Notes: a model not told the origin generated them from the letters alone. Counted from the stretch's first letter, positions 15,077 through 26,768 are shown. The stretch is 64,000 nucleotides of DNA from Peromyscus leucopus (GCF_004664715.2 NC_051073.1:60621379-60685378); one strand, 5' to 3'. Numbers and translations: made by a program.

Positions 15077-15229
15077 GATAGAGAAATCAGGACTGTTCTT
15101 TAGCTCTCAGGTTAGAGGAGAATTCCTTAAGCTTCGAGAAACGAGACAGAGCAAACACATAGAGCAAAGTCTACAGGAAGCCTTTCAATATATCCACAGC
15201 TCAGATGCCGTCATCCACAGGCTGTCTCG

Positions 15230-15395
15230 GCTGCTGAGGAGGAAGGCTTTGGGCTCCAGTCCTCAGTCCTGGAGCATGTGAGATTCCTCAGGAGCCCCAC
15301 AGGAGTCCCAACTGCTCAGGAAGGTACAGTAAAGGGAGGGCTTGAGCCCAGGAGTTCCAGCGCAGCCTGGGCCCATCTCAAAAGCAAGGCAAACA
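15230..15395 (+). mobile_element. Possible proto-B1 (PB1-like) monomer
   Basis: GGGCTTGAGCCCAGGAGTTC and CAGCCTGGGCCCATCTCAAA resemble 7SL-derived monomers older than B1. Weak. Confidence 0.3.
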
Positions 15396-16714
15396 GGTTG
15401 TGGGAACCCCAGGCCTCCGCCGACTCTGGTAGGGCTGGCCTACACCCCACAGGCTCCCATGGCTCCCCAGACACCCCAGGATCTAAGCTGAGTTCCTATC
15501 ACATCAGCTCAGCCTGGCTGGAGTACTAACAGACTCGGCTGTGGTGGAACCCCCACTCAGCCTGTGATGGAAAAGTCTATAGGAACCCCACCGATGGCAG
15601 GTGGGACAGGAACAGGGCGGCGACACCCCCTCAGGAGGACGTCAGATGGTGACTAATTGGCTTTTCTAGGCCATCATCGCCAATGCTAAAGGAATCTTCT
15701 ACTTTCAAAATAAATGTGAAGCGAAACCCCAGATTAACTCTCCCTGGATAACCCTTTCCCAGAGGAAGACATGGCAACCCACATGTGACCCTTGGTGGTG
15801 GAGCATTTACCTTGAGGACTGGCCCTTGCCCTGGATGTTCCTCAAGCCCAGGCAATATGGTAAAGGCTTCCCAGCTCTGCATCTCCAGAGCACAGGGACT
15901 CCAACAGATGGTCCCATCCTTGCTCTGGCACCAAGGGGGGGGGGGCAGGAAAGAGCCCAGACTAGGCAGGAAGGGTGGCTCTCCAGACACACACCCTGTC
16001 ATCGTCATGCCCCCCAGCCCCCACCCCGTCACCCACTTTTACTTTCCATGTCTTTGCCACACACACATATATGGGGAGGCAAAGCCACGTGATCCCTTAT
16101 TCCCCGTGATCTGTAAAGTAGAAGATAAAGAAACTGTGCTGGACCAAGGAAGCTAGCTGCCGGCCCTGTGACCCCGAGCAAAGCCGCCCATGCATCTCAT
16201 GAGTGTTCAATGAGCATCTACTACAGACACGGGTAGGCCTCAGTGGGAGATGGAAACTAATGGACACGGGCAAGGAAGGGTGAGGCCAAGGGGTCCGCAC
16301 AAGCCTGAGAGAGAGGAGAGAGGTGCTAATATCAACCAACAGGACTTGGTCAGCCGCTAAAAGACTTGGACTTCCAGGAGGCCCAATGAGGTTTCCCGCT
16401 CTGCTGAGACTCACTCAGCGCTCACCCTCTAAAATATTCTCACAGATAGTACAGCGCTGGACCCGGCCATCCAGCCAGCCACATCTGGGGTTAATTGCTG
16501 GTGATAAGAGCGACATAAATAAACCAAACCACAGCCCTGCCTGGCAACATTTTATACGCCAACCCCCAGGCAAGTTTTCCTCCCCGGTACATGCCTGCAG
16601 TCAGTGTTAGTGGCCATCACTCTTTACTGAATCACCACAATAAACCCTTTAGAAATAAACAACTCGCCTTTCAATATAGCCATAAAGCAGCCTCCCGTGT
16701 CATCGACATGACCC
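15396..16714. other. Unique intronic sequence; possible conserved block
   Basis: The part around 16450-16700 has GGTTAATTGCTGGTGATAAG and TTTAGAAATAAACAACTCG without repeat signatures and could be conserved noncoding DNA. The rest shows nothing recognisable. Confidence 0.35.
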
Positions 16715-16805
16715 CTCTGCTGACAGGGGAGGCCCCGGGGCTCCGGTCTTCAATCTCGGTGCATGTTAGAATCCCCAGGAGCCTTCCAAAACCCTGATGC
16801 CAGGC
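16715..16805 (+). mobile_element. MER5A-like hAT relic
   Basis: TCTTCAATCTCGGTGCATGT, AGAATCCCCAGGAGCCTTCC and AAAACCCTGATGCCAGGC follow MER5A order (TGCATCAGAATCACC.GGAGAGCTT). Confidence 0.55.
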
Positions 16806-16886
16806 TGCAGAGAGCTTAGTGACAGATCGGTGCTGTGTGTGAAGAAGCCCCGGGTTTAGCCCTAGCGCGCGCACACACACACACAA
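16806..16886 (+). mobile_element. ID SINE relic with CA tail
   Basis: GAGCTTAGTGACAGATCGGTGC and CCCCGGGTTTAGCCCTAGC correspond to the ID A-box and B-box regions, followed by a CGCGCACACACA tail. Confidence 0.5.
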
Positions 16887-17348
16887 TGAAAAACACCAAC
16901 GCTCACACCATCTCCACTGGACCCTAGGATTAGGTGGCAACTTGTAGATGTGTCTCTCCTCTCCCAGCACCTTCAGTTCTGGTGAATTCTTGGAGATGAA
17001 GCCACTCAGCCAGCCTAAACCTCAGCCCCAGGCACTCAGAGTGAAAATGCAAGCCGACACTTACACTACCGCACACGACGATGAACTGTAAGGCGCTCCG
17101 GGGATGGCTATTCCGTGGGAATGCAAGGAAGAAGAATAAAACCTTTAGGAACTTGTGTGGTGATCCTTGCTCGTATTAGTACCGGGGGTAGGTGAGGAGA
17201 TCCTGGTCCAGGGAGGAGTCAGAACTCCTCGTGGAACCCAGGAGTAGAACTTTCTGCCCCCTTCCTGGGGGCTGGGCAAGTGGGGGGGCCAGAAAATTGG
17301 TCACATACAGTGAACATGCATCTATCAAAGCAAATAACTCACAGCTAA
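16887..17348. other. Unique intronic sequence
   Basis: No recognisable repeat or exon between the ID tail and the purine tract. Confidence 0.4.
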
Positions 17349-17360
17349 GGAGGGAGGGAG

Positions 17361-17412
<52 letters not shown>
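17349..17412. repeat. (GGGA)n(GA)n microsatellite
   Basis: GGGA units followed by about 24 GA dinucleotides. Confidence 0.95.
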
Positions 17413-17414
<2 letters not shown>

Positions 17415-17429
17415 CTCCAAGATAAAATG

Positions 17430-17520
17430 CCAGCTTGGGGTACAGCTCTGTGGCGCAGCACTTGTCTTGCCTGCATGAGGTTCTAGAATCTTCCCCTAGC
17501 ACAGAATTTTTTTTTTTTTA
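17430..17520 (+). mobile_element. ID SINE with A/T-rich tail
   Basis: TTGGGGTACAGCTCTGTGGC, GCACTTGTCTTGCCTGCATG and CCCCTAGCACAGAA follow the ID body in order. Confidence 0.65.
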
Positions 17521-17734
17521 AAGACACACTTGACGGAGGAAGGACTCACAAGGCCTCGACCCTACACAAGGAAACTGAGGACTGAATGCTGAGAGCAGGA
17601 GAAACAGTCTTCCTTAGGGAAGAAAGAGCACACCAATTGGTTGCTCAGTTCCAAACGGTCAGCTCTGAAAGCATACCTAACACTATACAGGCTGCGCAGG
17701 TTGTATTTATCTATTTGTAAGTGAATACATATAT

Positions 17735-18042
17735 GCATGTAGAACAACTAATGAGGTGGGTTGGGGGAGAAGGCTGGGGAGCAGGAGGAAGGAGGAGATG
17801 GGCACCTGTGGTTGGTATGTCAGGTGAACAGAAAATTTCTTAATAATAAAACTAAGAAAGAAAGAAAAGAAAAAAGAAGAGATCGTAAATTTGAAAGACA
17901 GCAAAAAGAGGGATATATGGAGCCGATTTAGGTGGAGGAAGGGGGAAGGGGTAGTGATGTAATTATAATATCAAAAAATTTAAAAATAACTTATAAATAA
18001 ATAAATAAATAAATAAATAAATGAATAAATAAATAGACAAAG
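17735..18042 (+). mobile_element. Two L1 3'-end fragments and TAAA tail
   Basis: 17735-17885 contains GGAGGAGATGGGCACCTGTG and GGTATGTCAGGTGAAC, and 17886-18042 contains TTTGAAAGACAGCAAAAAG and GATGTAATTATAATATC, both typical rodent L1 3' UTR words. The second ends in (TAAA)n from about 17992. They are probably parts of one or two 5'-truncated insertions. Confidence 0.65.
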
Positions 18043-18085
18043 CAGCATAAGTGTTACGGAGAAAGAGACAATGTTCTTAGTACGT

Positions 18086-18305
18086 AGTTCAGATGTTGCA
18101 GGGACAGGCCTACTCCGTGCTCCCAGATGTGCTCCACCCCAGTTCAGATGTTGCAGAGACAGGCCTACTCCATGCTCCCAGATGTGCGCTATCCCAGTTC
18201 AGATGTTGCAGGGACAGGCCTACTCCATGCTCCCAGATGTGCGCCATCCCAGTTCAGATGTTGCAGGGACAGGCCTACTCCATGCTCCCAGATGTGCTCC
18301 ATCCC
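18086..18305 (+). repeat. 55-bp minisatellite, four tandem copies
   Basis: AGTTCAGATGTTGCAG starts at 18086, 18141, 18196 and 18251, an exact 55-base period through 18305. Copies differ at a handful of positions. There are no unique spacers. Because 55 leaves remainder 1 on division by 3, one stop-free unit stays open in all three plus frames. Confidence 0.95.
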
Positions 18306-18530
18306 AGCAGAGGCACTCCCCAGCTGGCACTATCTACTCGGGGCCAGCCAGGAGACCAATGGCTCCCGTCCACACAGCATGGTGAAACGCTTACAGGAAA
18401 GAGACTTGGCCAGAGGCGGACTAGGGACTAGGGCAAGTTCAGTGAACACACAGCTTTCCCATCTGTGAAAGAAAATGTGGCAATAAAACCTTGAGCATGC
18501 GCTCAGCAGGAGTCGCTTCCACGTGACAAC

Positions 18531-18552
18531 CGCTCCCCCCCCCCCCCCCCCG
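18531..18552. repeat. C homopolymer
   Basis: About 18 C in a row, followed by CGGTCCCCGGGTGGGGGGG; prone to assembly error. Confidence 0.9.
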
Positions 18553-18649
18553 GTCCCCGGGTGGGGGGGCAGGGCAGACTGTACTCCCAAGAGCTGTTGG
18601 ATAACACAAACTAGACCTGATGGCCGGTGGAGCAGGGGGATGGGACACA

Positions 18650-18800
18650 ACAACAAAACCAGAAGAAAACTCCAAGCTGGGTGAGTAGAGAGGTAAGGGT
18701 GGAGAGGGTAGGTAAGGGAGGAGCGGGGGGGGGGGGGGGAGTAAATATGATCAAAATACATTGTATGAAATTCTCAAAGAATTAGTAAAAATACTGACTT
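18650..18800 (+). mobile_element. L1 3' UTR fragment
   Basis: A purine-rich stretch with a G run (18725-18740) followed by AAATATGATCAAAATACATT and GTATGAAATTCTCAAAGAAT is a characteristic rodent L1 3' end. Confidence 0.65.
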
Positions 18801-21284
18801 TTAAGGACGTGTTTTCTTTCTAGTCTTCTTGAGAAGGCCAACTGATGCATGGGTGGGTTTGCTTCAGAAGGTCCTTTAAGACGTCAAGGGTGCTCTATAG
18901 CGCACTGGGGGCTCTGGGAACTGGGTTCTAAAGACATCCTCCAAGTCCTCGCCTAGTGAGCGCTGAACTGTGTACCTGTCAGATGCTACTCTGCAGAAAC
19001 TCCATGCTTGGCCCCAGGGCTGTACCAGGAGGCAGCCCTGAGGTACCCGTGACAACCTCCCTTCCCTCTCCTGCCTCCGCTCAAGCTAACAGAAGACTAG
19101 CTCCGAGGCAACCCAACCCCAGAGCTAAGCGATCCCCGCATCACGCCTGACTTTTCTCCTCACGGCCCATGAAACCGTCAGGAGCTCCCCCAAAGGTGAA
19201 CGGCAGAATGCAGGCCCAGGAAATGACAACTCATTGAGTGCCCATCTGTACCAGACACCAGGAGGGAGGGAAGGCATTACAAATAAAAATTAAAACAAAA
19301 AAACCATGCATTCCAACACCACGCTGAGGCAACTGCCTGGGTGCAGCTGTGCCTTCTGCAGCTTCAGAAGCACCCCAGAGGACTAGCACTGAGCCTGGCT
19401 GTGAACGGCCCTGGCCTCGTGGACAAAATCTGGATGTGTGCAGTGCGGAAAGAATCAGCCGTGTAGCCTGACCGAGGTCGCTTTGCCTTTGAGCCTCTAA
19501 CCACCTCCCCGACGCCCCAGAGGTGTCGCGTGACACCTCCATCCAGAGCACCCTCGCACACACTAACTTGCAGGGTCACAGGACATGAGGATGGGTGGCG
19601 TCCCCAGGGAAGAAAACTGACTGAAGAAAAAAGTAAGACGGCTCCTCCCCAGGGCGGTCACACTCAACCAGAGCTGTCAACGCCTCAGGGCCGCCAGGAG
19701 AGGCAGGCAGACACCTGTGAAATGCTCGTTACGCGGAGAAGTAGTTGAACCATCTGGAAAGACTGGAGCCACCGTCTAGACACATCTCAACCCCGGGAGC
19801 ACCTTGTTTCATCCCTGGAGTTTTAATAAAAAACGGGCTGGGTGGGCTTTAGCATAGGTGTATTTTCAACGCTCTCTAGAGAATTCCAAAGTGTAAACAG
19901 ACAGAAAACCCCTTACCTTGACCTTCCTTCCCCTTAGTCCTATACGGCCAGACAGAAACAGACCACACAGGAAGACACAGGCACCTTCTAAAGGACCTTG
20001 ACCCGAGGTGTTCCACTGCCGGATGCCAAGCCCTCTCTAGCAAGTGCCGCATCTCACTCCTCTGGGCACATGTCCTCAGCCATGCCACACACAGGTGTCT
20101 GTCAGTGAGTAAGCACCACGCGGACGGACCGTTAGCTGCCTGTGCGGCCATCCCGTCTGGACAGCCATCAGATGGAGCGGGCTGGGTGTTCAGTGGGTGG
20201 AATGTGCCAGAGGCTCCACCTCAGCAGGGAAGGTCCCAGCAGACGACGACGGAGTTAGCCACCAGCTACATCATGTCACCGCCTGGCCAGCAGGCCCTGT
20301 AGTCAGCATGGATTTCTGTCAGACCCACATCAGGACAGAATAAAAACACCTAAATCAAGGGTTCTCATGGCTTTAAAAAAAAAAAAATGTTTTTGAGGTA
20401 ATAGGTTTATCGCCATCTCATAACAGAAACATAGGAATCTGAAGAGAGGTCAGAGCTTAGCCAGAGAGGGTACATAAAGCTAAAAATGCTTAAGTAAAAA
20501 CTAAACAAATACAGGTCTCCCTAAAAAAAAAACCATTATTTTGAATTTCACGTCATTCCCCTAGTCTTCCCAGCAATCGATTGGTAATGACCATGCCACC
20601 GAACGGGAGTGAGGAGCCAGAGGCAAGCCCACGGCGGTACCGTCTGCCAGTTCTGCGCCTGATGCATTCTTGCCCCCAGCATGCGGCCTCCTGCTCCCTG
20701 TTGTTCCAATCAAAGCGGGTTAAAGTCATGGCTTGCCCACTGTCTGTTTGGATTCCCCCCAACAAAAGGACCCCAAAGTGAGGATTTAAATAGAGATAGT
20801 TTACCAGGGAGGTGACCCCCCAGAAAACAATAGAAAGGGTGTGGTAGATTACAACCCGGAAGAAAGAGAGGAACAAGGAAGAAGGACAAGAAGAAGGTGT
20901 TCATCACCTGAACAGGTTTAGAGCTTAATCCTCCCAGAGAACTCTGGGAAACTGGCAGAACCCAAGCCCCAAACGAGACTACCCCACGCCAGGGCAAGGA
21001 AGGAAGGTACTCCCATGGTCAGGGCACTTCAGGCCTGCCCTCCTAGTAGGCCCCAAGGTCCAAGGCCCTCAGGTGCTAGGAGTTAGAAGTCCAGCAGGCA
21101 GAAACCAAAGGCACATGCCCAAGAGCGGTCAGTCAGGGGACCGGCCATCTGCTGCACTGCCTCGTGACCTTGCAGGAAGTTAGTGGGCTGCTCCTGGGAC
21201 AGTTTCTACAGTGGCTGATGGGGGTGGGGGGTGGGGTGGGAGGCTCTTCCTCTTTGGGTTAATATTGAGACTAAATGAGGTAGG
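18801..21284. other. Mostly unique intronic sequence
   Basis: A weak MIR-like piece (TTGAGTGCCCATCTGTACCAG) lies near 19231-19255 and an A13 run near 20370. The 20720-21260 part could be an old LTR but no diagnostic end is visible. No exon seen. Confidence 0.35.
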
Positions 21285-21651
21285 GTCTACAAGATGGTTC
21301 AGCATTTAAAAGTGCTTGCTGCGGCTGGGCGGTGGCGGCGCACGCCTTTAATCCCAGCACTCGGGAGGCAGAGCCAGGTGGATCTTTGTGAGTTCGAGGC
21401 CAGCCTGGGCTACCAAGTGAGTCCCAGGAAAGGCGCAAAGCTACACAGAGAAACCCTGTCTCGAAAAACCAAAAAAAAAAAAAAAAAAAAAAAAAGTGCT
21501 TGCTGCGAAAGCCTGATGGCCTGAGTTGGGCCCCTGGAACCCATGGTGGAAGGAGAGGGCAGGGCTCCCGAAAGCTGTCCTCTGACCCCTGCATGTGAGT
21601 TGTGACACGTGCATTTGGTGTCCCCACTTACACCTCCATGCACAATCACTC
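21285..21651 (+). mobile_element. B3-type SINE split by a B1
   Basis: ACAAGATGGTTCAGCATTTA with AAAGTGCTTGCTGC forms the left part; after the inserted B1 the element resumes with GCCTGATGGCCTGAGTTG and GCTGTCCTCTGACCCCTGCA. This follows rodent B3 sequence. Confidence 0.7.
21308..21507 (+). mobile_element. B1 SINE with perfect 16-bp TSD
   Basis: B1 runs 21324-21491 (GCTGGGCGGTGGCGGCGCAC to a 26-base A tail). AAAAGTGCTTGCTGCG at 21308-21323 is repeated exactly at 21492-21507, so B1 inserted by target-primed reverse transcription into the older B3. Confidence 0.95.
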
Positions 21652-21708
21652 ATTAGAGTTACAGAATAGCCAGGGTGACACCGAGAAACCCTGTCTGGGG
21701 GGAAAACC

Positions 21709-21744
<36 letters not shown>
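21652..21744 (+). mobile_element. B1 3' fragment and (AAT)n tail
   Basis: GAGTTACAGAATAGCCAGGG with GAGAAACCCTGTCT is the B1 right end, followed by about twelve AAT units from 21708. Confidence 0.75.
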
Positions 21745-21746
<2 letters not shown>

Positions 21747-21789
21747 TTTTTCAAAGAAAAAAAAACCTTGAGACAAGAAAGAGATTAGT

Positions 21790-21938
21790 GAAGCTATGCA
21801 GCCGGACATGATCATTTTTATGATCCCAGGATTTAGAAGGCTGAGATTTAGGATGACCAGCTCAAGTTTGAGAACAACCTGGGTTATCTACTGCATTCAA
21901 GGTGAAGACAAATAATTAAAATAAATAAATAATTACTC
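21790..21938 (+). mobile_element. Old B1
   Basis: GCCGGACATGATCATTTTTA, ATCCCAGGATTTAGAAGGCT and GAGAACAACCTGGGTTATCT follow B1 order with heavy divergence, ending in an AAATAAATAAATAATT tail. Confidence 0.6.
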
Positions 21939-22661
21939 CCGGCATATGGTGCTTTAGCCAGCAGCGTGCACGGTGGTGTAGACTCCGTACCTGTTCACTG
22001 TTTAGGGTCAGTCCTTCGTGAGATCCCTTATTTTGGAAAGCTGGGATAGGAGAGGAAGAAGACGCCATTAGAGGAAGGATGAGCCGGAATGGCCGCTTCT
22101 ACTTCCCCAGGGGCAGCTACCCACTCAGTGCCTGAAGCAAGAGTTCTAGAAACTCAGGTCGCAGAGCCCGGGCCTTCCGAAGCATCATCGTGCAGAAGCT
22201 CCACCTGCTCTCAGCCTAATGCCAGCCGACAACCCCTAAGAGAAGCCAAGGCTAGAAAAAGGAGCCATCTCCCTAGCCTGGTCCAGCCCCGTCATTTTAT
22301 TTTACATAGGATTTCTGACCCAGATGGAAAATGAGACTTGAAAATAGGCAGGCAGCCAGTGCAGCCTGGGCAATCTCCTTCTAAGGGAGGCAAGCTGCCA
22401 AGCACGTGCCTCGAGACATGCCTCAACATGGTGTCCTTGGTAGGTCCATCCCAGAGGCAGGGGACTGGACAGAAGAGCAAGTCCTAAGAGTTCTGAAGGG
22501 TGCTCTACCCAACGCTAGTGTCCTTTGTTTTATATTCCTTGAAAAAAACTCAACTGGGTCAAATACATCTAATAAAGACTTCACACAATATCCCCTTCTT
22601 GGCACCTTTTTATACATATTAATATAGCAAAAGCTTTTAAACCTGGGAATTCTGTTCAACC
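21939..22661. other. Unique intronic sequence
   Basis: No recognisable repeat or exon. Confidence 0.4.
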
Positions 22662-22977
22662 CAGTAGAGCTGTCCCTCAAGGTCTCTGGGGGAATTGGTT
22701 CCAGGACCCACCTCAAACACAAAAATCTGCAGGTGTGCGAGTCCCTTATATAAGATGGTGTGAGGTTTACATGTAACCCACACATCCGCCCATGCATTAA
22801 ACCATCTCTGGTTCCTCCTGCCACCCAATGCAATGCACATGCCGTGTGACGTTGTGATTTAGGGAACAGCGACAAGACAATGAAGTCTGTGCATGTTCGG
22901 TGCAGACTCCAATATTTTCAGTCTGCAGTCCCTGGAGCCACAGATGCAGAACGGCAGGCACAGGAGGCTGACTGTGC
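22662..22977 (+). mobile_element. Near-full-length MER2-type (Tigger/pogo) DNA transposon
   Basis: Blocks GGGGGAATTGGTTCCAGGAC, GTCCCTTATATAAGATGG, GATTTAGGGAACAGCGACAA and GTCTGTGCATGTTCGGTGCA appear in MER2-like order, and the ends (GTCCCTC left, GGCTGACTGTG right) resemble the MER2 termini. It is non-autonomous. Confidence 0.75.
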
Positions 22978-23449
22978 TCCCCAAACTTATTTGACACAGG
23001 CTGCGTGTGTAGCCATGAAACGTCGGCTAACGTCACTCTCGGGAATGTGCTTCATGTGAGACTGCTGGGCTAAAAGGCCGTCCTGGGAGAGCTAGGAACC
23101 AGGTGAACCCAGCCACAGACCTTCAGCCCCGACGCAGTGCCGGGGTCACAGGAGGCACCCATAGCAGATGGTTCGCGGCAGAGTGAATGGCGAAAGCTGA
23201 GAGGACGCCTGTGTGATGGCTTCCCAATCTGTGAAGTGTATAGTACCAGCAGTGCCAGGCGGCAGCCCCGTTTCTAAGGCACGCGTTTTTTTAAATTGCT
23301 GCAGGAGGGTTTTTGGAAGCCCTACTCAGAGTTTAGGATTACAACCCACCAAAATAGGCTTCCAAGCCGAGCGCGGCTGGCTTCCTTCTGTGGAGGTGTC
23401 GGTCTAGCACTTCGGCGGAGCCTCGAGTCGAGTCGGCGTGCAGACATCC
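22978..23449. other. Unique intronic sequence
   Basis: Nothing recognised. Confidence 0.4.
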
Positions 23450-23560
23450 ACCCACCCACCCCACCACCCATTCATTCATTTCATTCGTTCATTCAGACCA
23501 GCGCTGAGCACCTACTACGTACGGAGTGCTGGCCTGGAAACGTGAGGCCTGGAGCCCCCA
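23450..23560 (-). mobile_element. Probable MIR relic
   Basis: ATTCATTCATTTCATTCGTTC followed by GAGCACCTACTACGTACGG, in pieces, resembles the reverse MIR tail (TTCATTCATTCA..GAGCACCTACTATGTGCC). Confidence 0.5.
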
Positions 23561-24419
23561 GGACCCCTCTGACGGTACAGCTAGACCTGTAGTGAGATCA
23601 GTGACATATTCCCGATGCTCAGGGGGGCCCTAAGAAGAAGGCAGAAGGCGAGAGAGTGATGTCAGAAGGCCTCAGCCCCAGAGCTGCAGTGTGTAAACCC
23701 CCAGAGCCAAGAAGAGGTTGGGGGGGGGGGATACGCGCATTTCATGCTGACACATGAGGCTGGCCCAGAGAACAAAGCCCCTTCTGTCTCCTCATGTTTT
23801 GTTTGTCTCCCCCTCCTCTGTGACTGTGTCCCATTGTTCCAAGAGGCAACCCTGCCCCCACCCTCCAGTCCTCCCTCTCCCCAGACTAGCAACACCAATC
23901 TCTTATGGTCTTTCCTTAAATCCTACCTCTTTCCTTCAAACCACCTCCTAACTCCCTAATCTCTTCCTATTCTCCTCCAGTGGTTCCCACTCACCAGAGA
24001 AATGAATGGGCAAACCCCGAGGCAAACCCAGCCCCCGCCCCCCATCACAGTGGCTACAGACTGCTCTGCCTCCAGCAGGCCAGAGGGACTAGAATAGTTG
24101 GGGGAGGGATGCGTGGAGAACTCCCATCATCCAGTCACCTTCCCTAAATCGGCACACACTCACCAGCCCACCTGACCACCCCTCTGCAGGCTGCTGCTGC
24201 TTTCAACAGGGGTCACGCACTCCGGCCTGTGTGTGGTTTGTGGATCCCCCTAAGGATCCATAGTGATTAAAGGGTTGCTCCCCCGGGTGGCACTACTGGG
24301 AGATGGTGGAGCCTTTGAGAAGTGAGCCCCTGCAGGGGTTCCAGGGGTCGCCAGGGGTTACCTCCTGCATGACTTTTTGGCAGTTCTGTGAGACTCCGTA
24401 GTAGTTTTTTACAAGAGGG
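23561..24419. other. Unique intronic sequence
   Basis: A G run lies near 23719. No repeat or exon recognised. Confidence 0.4.
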
Positions 24420-24592
24420 TTTTGTTGTTGTTGTGTTGTTTGGTCTTATTTTTCCAGCCAGGGTCTCTGTAGCCCAGGCTGGCCTCAAACTTACCATGTA
24501 GTTGAGGATGACCTTGAACTTCTGAGCCTCCTGCCTCCACTGGCAGGATTAAGACAATGGGCTGCTTTGCCTAGTTCCTATGCCTGGTCCAA
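24420..24592 (-). mobile_element. B1 SINE
   Basis: GGTCTCTGTAGCCCAGGCTGG and CTCCTGCCTCCACTGGCAGG, read in pieces, match the reverse-complement B1. The GTTGTTGTTGTG patch at its left is the decayed tail. Confidence 0.75.
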
Positions 24593-24929
24593 GACGGTTG
24601 TAACAAACGCCTCATCCGGCTTTCTCTGCTCCTGGCTCAGGATGTGAGCGTGCGGTCCTCCACAGGTTCCTGCCTCTGCTACTTACTAAGCAACCCTCCA
24701 CCGAAATGAGCCAACACAGGCTCCGGAACTTTAGTAAATAACCCTTTGTAACTAAAAGTTACCTACCAAGGTCTCTTGCTATAGTGATGAGAAATGAAAC
24801 AATACACTGGGAAGGGCATGATGAAGTGGTATATGGAGAACTCCAGGACACAGCTTTGTTGCCACGCACACTGAGCCTCAGAATCCTAAAGCTGAGTAAC
24901 CAGAGAGAGCTCCTCTTGGCTCCCAAATG

Positions 24930-25245
24930 TGAGAGCTGGCCATTAAGACTACCAGGAGAGCTTGGAACACTAGATCCAAGCTGTTTTTAAAAATAACAGT
25001 AAGTCCAGGCTGGGGAGGATTGATTGAGTATAGCCTCCATTAGCATGCTCAAGGCCCTGTATTTGATCCTCAGAACCAAAAATAAATAAATAAATAAAGA
25101 CAAAATAAAAATAAAAACAAACTATTCCCAGACTCTTGGAAGTAGCACTTTCTAGCAGCACCTGGGTGGGAGTCTGCATTTTTCCAAAAACGTTCCCAGA
25201 AGATAATGATGAGCCTAGGTTAGGACTCTATGATAGACTACCCCA
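24930..25245. mobile_element. MER5A-like relic split by an ID SINE
   Basis: CATTAAGACTACCAGGAGAGC lies left of the insert, and GGGAGTCTGCATTTTTCC with GTTCCCAGAAGATAATGATG lies right of it. Together they read as MER5A halves, interrupted by ID sequence at about 25005-25128. Confidence 0.5.
25005..25128 (+). mobile_element. ID SINE with (AAAT)n tail
   Basis: CAGGCTGGGGAGGATTGATTG, GCATGCTCAAGGCCCTGTAT and GATCCTCAGAACCAAAAATA form an ID body with a long A-rich tail. Confidence 0.7.
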
Positions 25246-25796
25246 GGCAAGCACTTTCCACTATAGGAAGCCTAACAGGCAGCCTTCTGGACTCCACTGG
25301 TACACTCCACTGACAGAGAGCATCTGGTTTGGTCATTGCAACCCCAGTTGCCAGAAAGGTCTGGAGCCAAAAGCAGTCCATTATTTTCAGCCATTTGCCC
25401 TAAAACCTATCTTTGGGAGCAACCAAAACTAAGGCTTTCCTGTAAATACCAGCAAGGGATCTCAGCAGCAGCAGCTGGTCTAGCTCATTCTTCTCGGCAC
25501 TATCCTTCATCCCATCCAGTGTCCCCTTAGAAATCAAGGTCTTCAGTCCTCTTACCAAACTGGTCACCTTCTTCTAAATTTTAGAATTAAACACCTTACT
25601 TCAGACAAGATCTCAACCTTCCTGTGAACTCGATCTCCTATAAACGAAACCAAGATTCCTACCTGCCTGTCCCCCAGCCACACCAAAGGCGGACCCATGA
25701 AAGCTCGCTGTCTGTTAATAGAAATGCCCAGATTTTGTTCACAGTCCTGTACAGATCTTTCCCATTTTGCAACTGGACATCGCCTTGAGAAGGGGA

Positions 25797-25799
<3 letters not shown>

Positions 25800-25850
<51 letters not shown>
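25800..25850. repeat. (TG)n microsatellite
   Basis: About 25 perfect TG units. Confidence 0.97.
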
Positions 25851-25854
<4 letters not shown>

Positions 25855-26714
25855 CTTTGCCTTTCCAGTTGGCTCCATTAAGTTTTGTATTTGGGAAAGA
25901 AAATGAATGCTTATCCTGCTCTCCATGAGCCGGCCTCCCCAATCTGATAAGCATGGGTGAGAGAAGAACACGCTAGAACATTACTTGTCTAACTATACCC
26001 TAAGGATTTATGGGAACAAGCATGGTGAAGTTCCCTGAGCAAACTTTCCATTCTCAACACCCCTGAAAAGTAAGTGATCACAAGTTGGGCCTGACACAAA
26101 ATGAAAGAAGTTAGCTGAGGTACTATGTAGGCCTTGTGGACCGGAAGTCACCCAGCTAGAAGCTGACATAGCCCAGGGAGACTGGTTCCCTGCCCCCCTC
26201 CACCCCCACCTTTGGCTAGAATCCTGGTGGCAATTCCATTCACATCTCTCAGGAGAGGAGGTGGCCTGGTCCAAGCCTGGGTCACAGCCCTATTCTCCTG
26301 CCAACTGTCAGCTTTGACATAGGGACTCAAGGGTCCAAGCCCTTTACACAGTGAGGCTGGGAAGAGCTTGTCTGTCCTCTGCAGGGACAGGCGTGAGCTG
26401 GTCCTCAGCACAACGACCTATGCGGGTCACCTTAGGCTGAATTGTGAACTGTGAGCATCCCTGCAAATACAGCGGAGCATTCTGACCCTCAGCTGAGTTG
26501 CCACTAACAGGCTCCTCCCTGCCTCAGGTTACTGATCCCCTAAGACCTAGCAAAGGCCCCCCAACCCCAATCCAGAAGCCGGCTCGAACCCCTGTCAGAA
26601 GCCACTTCTACTCCCTCCAAGTACCCTATCCTAGCTGCCTGGAGGAGGAAAGAGGAAAACACAATTGAAACCAATTAGGAAATACAGCCAGCAAGTGCAA
26701 TTAGCCCTGAGGGG

Positions 26715-26715
<1 letters not shown>

Positions 26716-26764
<49 letters not shown>
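26716..26764. repeat. (AC)n microsatellite
   Basis: About 24 AC units followed by GACGCGCACACACACAC. Confidence 0.97.

Positions 26765-26768
<4 letters not shown>

Noticed and set aside
18086..18305. CRISPR-like regular repeat array
   Set aside because: The repeat is contiguous with no unique spacers, and the genome is mammalian.
18071..18468. Three overlapping plus-strand frames of 104-113 codons
   Set aside because: They are translations of the 55-bp tandem repeat in its three frames.
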